Shown: positions 28,401 through 30,291 of the stretch, one piece after another | Layout: every line of letters begins with the position of its first letter | Position numbering within the stretch: position 1 is the first letter of the stretch | NCBI GenBank assembly: GCA_008000375.1 | Contig: SMOI01000299.1 | Span: 1-30,291, forward strand | Direction of reading: 5' to 3' | Length of the DNA: 30,291 nucleotides | Source of the DNA: Poteriospumella lacustris | Taxonomy: Eukaryota > Sar > Chrysophyceae > Chromulinales > Dinobryaceae | Notes under the pieces: generated by a model | Told to the model about the DNA's origin: nothing | The model's input: the letters and a program-made list of their open reading frames with translations, nothing else | The model's database searches: none | Translations under genes and position numbers: made by a program

Positions 28401-30028
28401 GCGACAAATGCCTCGTCATCGTCCTCGCCGCCGAGCACCGTTACGACTTCCCCGTCGTCGGACGCGACGGACACAGCATCGACGAGCTGCGCGCGATTGC
28501 GCACCCGTTTGATGACTTCCACAAGGAACTCGGCGAGATGCTCAAGCAGCGACGTGTCCAGGCGCAGCAGCTGGCGCAGCAGACCACCGCGGCGGCGGCG
28601 GCGGTAGAGGTGCCCGACAACGTCTTCCTCATCCACCACTACGCGTTCTCCGAGGTGCTCGCACGAGCGCTCGAGTACGAGATGCTCCTCGACCCGCAGT
28701 CGTTTCAGCACCGCCGCGGCAGCCACCACCCGCGGCACCACCATCATCACCGCGACGAGGCCGGCGGCGGTGGCGGCGGTGGCGGCCATCGCGGCTCTGT
28801 GCGCGGCTCCAGCGCCGCGGACGGAGCCGCCCACGTGGTCATCCATCGCCTGCCGAAGCTGTCGAGTCTGCGCGCCATCCTCAGCCTCATCTTCTGCTCG
28901 AACTACCACCACCGCAGCGGCAGCCCCCGCCACGGCGCCACCCCGCGTCACGGCGGCACCCCGCGGGGCGGCGTCGTCGGTGGCGACACCAGCACCGTCG
29001 ACGAACACGTCATCGACCAGATCCTGGGCACCGGCGAAGAGATCATCGATCGACACGTACGCGACGTGAACCGCGCCGAAGAGTTGCAGCGGAAGCCGGC
29101 GCAGGACAAGAGCCGCTCCGACCCGCTCGAGGTCATGCGCAACATGGGCAAGCGCGCGTCGACCATCGCCAGCAAGCTCGGCCTCGTGGACAAGCGGAAG
29201 CGCCAGCGACACGGCGGCGACGAAGAGTCTGCCGCCGACCGGTTGAAGCGCGACGTGATCGCCGACTTCCGCCACCTCAGCGAGATCAAACAGCGCTTCG
29301 ACGCCGCCATCGCCGAGTACGTGCGGCGGCAGTACCAGCACATCGTCGCCACGGCGCTGTTGGATGTCGACGCCGCGCGAGCGGCCGCCGAGGAAGCTGC
29401 AGCAGCCAAGGCGAAGAGCAAAGCCGAAGCGGCAGCGGCGGCAGCGGCAGCTGCAGCGAAGGCGGCGCCGACGACGCGGTCGGCGGCGGTGTCGCTGCTG
29501 TTGCAGCCGTCGGCGTCGTCCGACTCGGCGCCTGTGCAGCCCGCGGCGACGGTAGAGGCACCGGCAGCGCCAGCACCGACAGCGATGGGCATGGAGCGTG
29601 TCTTCAGCGACGAGGACGACGAGGACGACGACGGTCCGGTGCTGTCGCTGCCGATGCCGCTGGCCGCCAAGTCGCTGTCCGAGCGCGGTCTGCTCGGCAA
29701 ATGGCGCGAGTCCTTTTACCATCGCTCGCCGCGCGCTGGTGACACCGCTGCAAACGCCAACGGTGCGGCAGAGGCAAAGGAGGGCCTCCAAGACCCAGGT
29801 CTCCCGGCCAATGACTCACGTTTGGGCGGCCTACGCCCGTCGCCACTGCGGCTGCAGGTGGACAGCGACGATGACGAGGACTACGACGGCGCCTCTGCAC
29901 AGCGTCCATCGCAGCCTCCTACGGCAGAGGACGACGACGAAGAGGTCGTCCTGATGCCAAGCCGCCCCACGCTCTTTCCTTCGCAGAAGTTCTTCAACCC
30001 GCTGCGCCGCATCCCCACCGCCAAGTGA
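25478..30028 (+). CDS. Very large C2-domain protein of unknown function
   Basis: 1516 aa in one frame from MNPPDSAMRHRG (ATG 25478-25480) to TGA 30026-30028. Residues about 15-140 look like a copine-type C2 domain: TETKEIEAQNYATFSQEF, then KVRLTLFGGD, then GYVELSLMEIAAQ. About 170-330 is a second folded region (SVQLFVTTDSVPDEFFFVDD). About 440-610 includes FTMLPRVDQQVVV and HCETSRQSCNVLHALLTFYEGLSPFFP. A third conserved-looking block is at about 940-1060 (LCRDKCLVIVLAAEHRYDFP). Between and after them are low-complexity runs: Pro and basic residues near 681-705, Gly, His, a long Ala-rich helix near 1290-1335, and an acidic C-terminus. INPP4-type lipid phosphatases share the C2-first layout, but no CX5R catalytic motif was found. 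Single exon is assumed; short in-frame introns cannot be excluded in the GC-rich part. Confidence 0.7.
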   Translation: MNPPDSAMRHRGKIPEISFTCKVLLFNSSFAYVRVQSTFSNNIQDWGITETKEIEAQNYATFSQEFAIPFIVGFDHTQKVRLTLFGGDTLKVGHGFPLGYVELSLMEIAAQPKDVPILIQGEATVGYLRIRSSIKRIRQDFELTSSDPIVSLGFAESAPTLEKLRAKKSSFLDIRTSYTVEFHCSQLFRSNPTDNKPMPTTLMGTKTKAEIIQQFLSMVKVKKLQYSVQLFVTTDSVPDEFFFVDDLDIDDLESWRMVYSTRKLDFFRPTLHDQSTEISEEVLMGEQGLHNHPNLNMAFVVLLHYVTDAGQEGMHTLAATVKHMTDHVTAIQDFTKQEQERKKQPSASTPAPTRPDCQIAFQRTRSISRYMDSAASPSLKSAPSGLGTSRFKSRLMSRGLSQLLTADKAAKAKDGSTDSGGQAAGGPAAPGDASSAPDAPDSASLDEFTQTLLDFTTAIRTTMVVPLTFTMLPRVDQQVVVTGPKYEEKLQALFQECHQDWQQRMALPFLFSMHMFQSASDSATVMLQRLNDGCLLTPVVLVDMFHPCLQQTLLHRARRKNKKPTPHCETSRQSCNVLHALLTFYEGLSPFFPAGAITAIAGGNVRIPAVIPADSAPRRASLAQRSADRDGFDAAFGWLTNWFGGGSGLSTTCDAEGSAVNATKAVRYVRRHGFPYVEEVLLARPPPPPPPRGHKKRRGHDDDGGGLQWLQAATCFAPAAPPRGGAGSASHDSTATATATVRSSTWAARNVAAWKRAVESACEDYDALSVTFRDARDVIRGFMEAAEAFLPVTDAFVYAQDRGLGPGGPLDGGGASTTTTSTSSLVDGRYRRRRLALYTGTEYDIDLSDEDVRSLLPAPCHVPTLGKNHDFTLLRALLQPSTGATSASTGAKSHDRRRGGGGGGGAAWTVTPVVWVLGRSPPTRIKLDDEGGGGGSGAGLGRHHSHGRSFHSFTLNTNLHERLQRLSAAFPVLCRDKCLVIVLAAEHRYDFPVVGRDGHSIDELRAIAHPFDDFHKELGEMLKQRRVQAQQLAQQTTAAAAAVEVPDNVFLIHHYAFSEVLARALEYEMLLDPQSFQHRRGSHHPRHHHHHRDEAGGGGGGGGHRGSVRGSSAADGAAHVVIHRLPKLSSLRAILSLIFCSNYHHRSGSPRHGATPRHGGTPRGGVVGGDTSTVDEHVIDQILGTGEEIIDRHVRDVNRAEELQRKPAQDKSRSDPLEVMRNMGKRASTIASKLGLVDKRKRQRHGGDEESAADRLKRDVIADFRHLSEIKQRFDAAIAEYVRRQYQHIVATALLDVDAARAAAEEAAAAKAKSKAEAAAAAAAAAAKAAPTTRSAAVSLLLQPSASSDSAPVQPAATVEAPAAPAPTAMGMERVFSDEDDEDDDGPVLSLPMPLAAKSLSERGLLGKWRESFYHRSPRAGDTAANANGAAEAKEGLQDPGLPANDSRLGGLRPSPLRLQVDSDDDEDYDGASAQRPSQPPTAEDDDEEVVLMPSRPTLFPSQKFFNPLRRIPTAK

Positions 30029-30206
30029 CCTGCAGTGCATAGAGTATAGAACACTGTCGTCTACCGTGTAAAGTGAGGAGTATAGACTACTGTGCGTAAC
30101 GCCGTTATGATGCGTTGGAACCATACCTCTTCGACTACAGTACATAAATGACCTGCCTGCCCCGCCCCAGTGGTGGTAGTGAGGGGAGAGTGCCCCACCG
30201 AGCAGC

Positions 30207-30207
<1 letters not shown>

Positions 30208-30291
<84 letters not shown>
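30208..30291. repeat. (CGA)28 trinucleotide microsatellite at window end
   Basis: Perfect CGA units run from 30208 to the last base, so the true length is unknown. The 180 bp before it, after the C2 gene stop, shows no coding signal and is probably its 3' UTR. Confidence 0.97.

Noticed and set aside
27665-29791. 708-codon open frame antisense to the C2 gene
   Set aside because: Arg- and Val-rich shadow of low-complexity sense sequence, with no conserved features.
1-30291. Defence, phage or biosynthetic cluster
   Set aside because: All recognisable genes are unrelated eukaryotic housekeeping or regulatory genes; nothing links them into such a system.

Overview
This is a 30.3-kb piece of a nuclear genome from a GC-rich, intron-containing unicellular eukaryote. 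The evidence is spliceosomal introns of about 58-129 nt with GT..AG ends and a frequent CTAAC/TTAAC branch-type motif, a Pol III-style tRNA gene followed by T-runs, and eukaryote-only proteins (Doa10/MARCH6, OGG1, MPP10, PUS3). Gene style (a large EF-hand protein, a secreted SET-like protein, TCATTC motifs just upstream of two starts) is compatible with a stramenopile such as an oomycete, but that placement is a guess. Both ends of the window are simple repeats (GACGCT hexamer on the left, CGA triplet on the right), so the window may be a whole contig bounded by microsatellites.

Left to right: the 3' part of a Doa10/MARCH6-like ER ubiquitin ligase (+); a large EF-hand protein (-); tRNA-Lys(CUU) (+); 8-oxoguanine DNA glycosylase OGG1 (-); a three-exon small EF-hand protein (+); an unrecognised 187-aa protein (-); a signal-peptide-bearing SET/LSMT-like protein (+); a C2H2 zinc-finger protein (-); the U3 snoRNP protein MPP10 (+); a second, almost identical MPP10 (-); a CECR5/HDHD5-like HAD phosphatase (+); tRNA pseudouridine synthase PUS3/DEG1 (-); and a very large C2-domain protein (+). 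Exon structures were worked out from reading-frame continuity plus splice signals.

The most striking feature is a 2.6-kb inverted duplication (16579-19170 and 19297-21888) around a 126-bp spacer. It carries two complete, intron-containing MPP10 genes tail to tail, with only six differences seen between the arms. The outer flanks differ completely, so this is not simply one locus read twice. Second, the 13 genes, counting the tRNA, alternate strand without exception, so every gene is convergent with one neighbour and divergent from the other. Third, the secreted SET-like protein keeps the LSMT fold signature but lacks the usual Asn-His motif, and it ends in three diverged copies of a helical repeat.

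The genes are mostly housekeeping (ER quality control, DNA repair, rRNA processing, tRNA modification) and do not form one pathway. I see no transposase, CRISPR array, phage gene or defence system.
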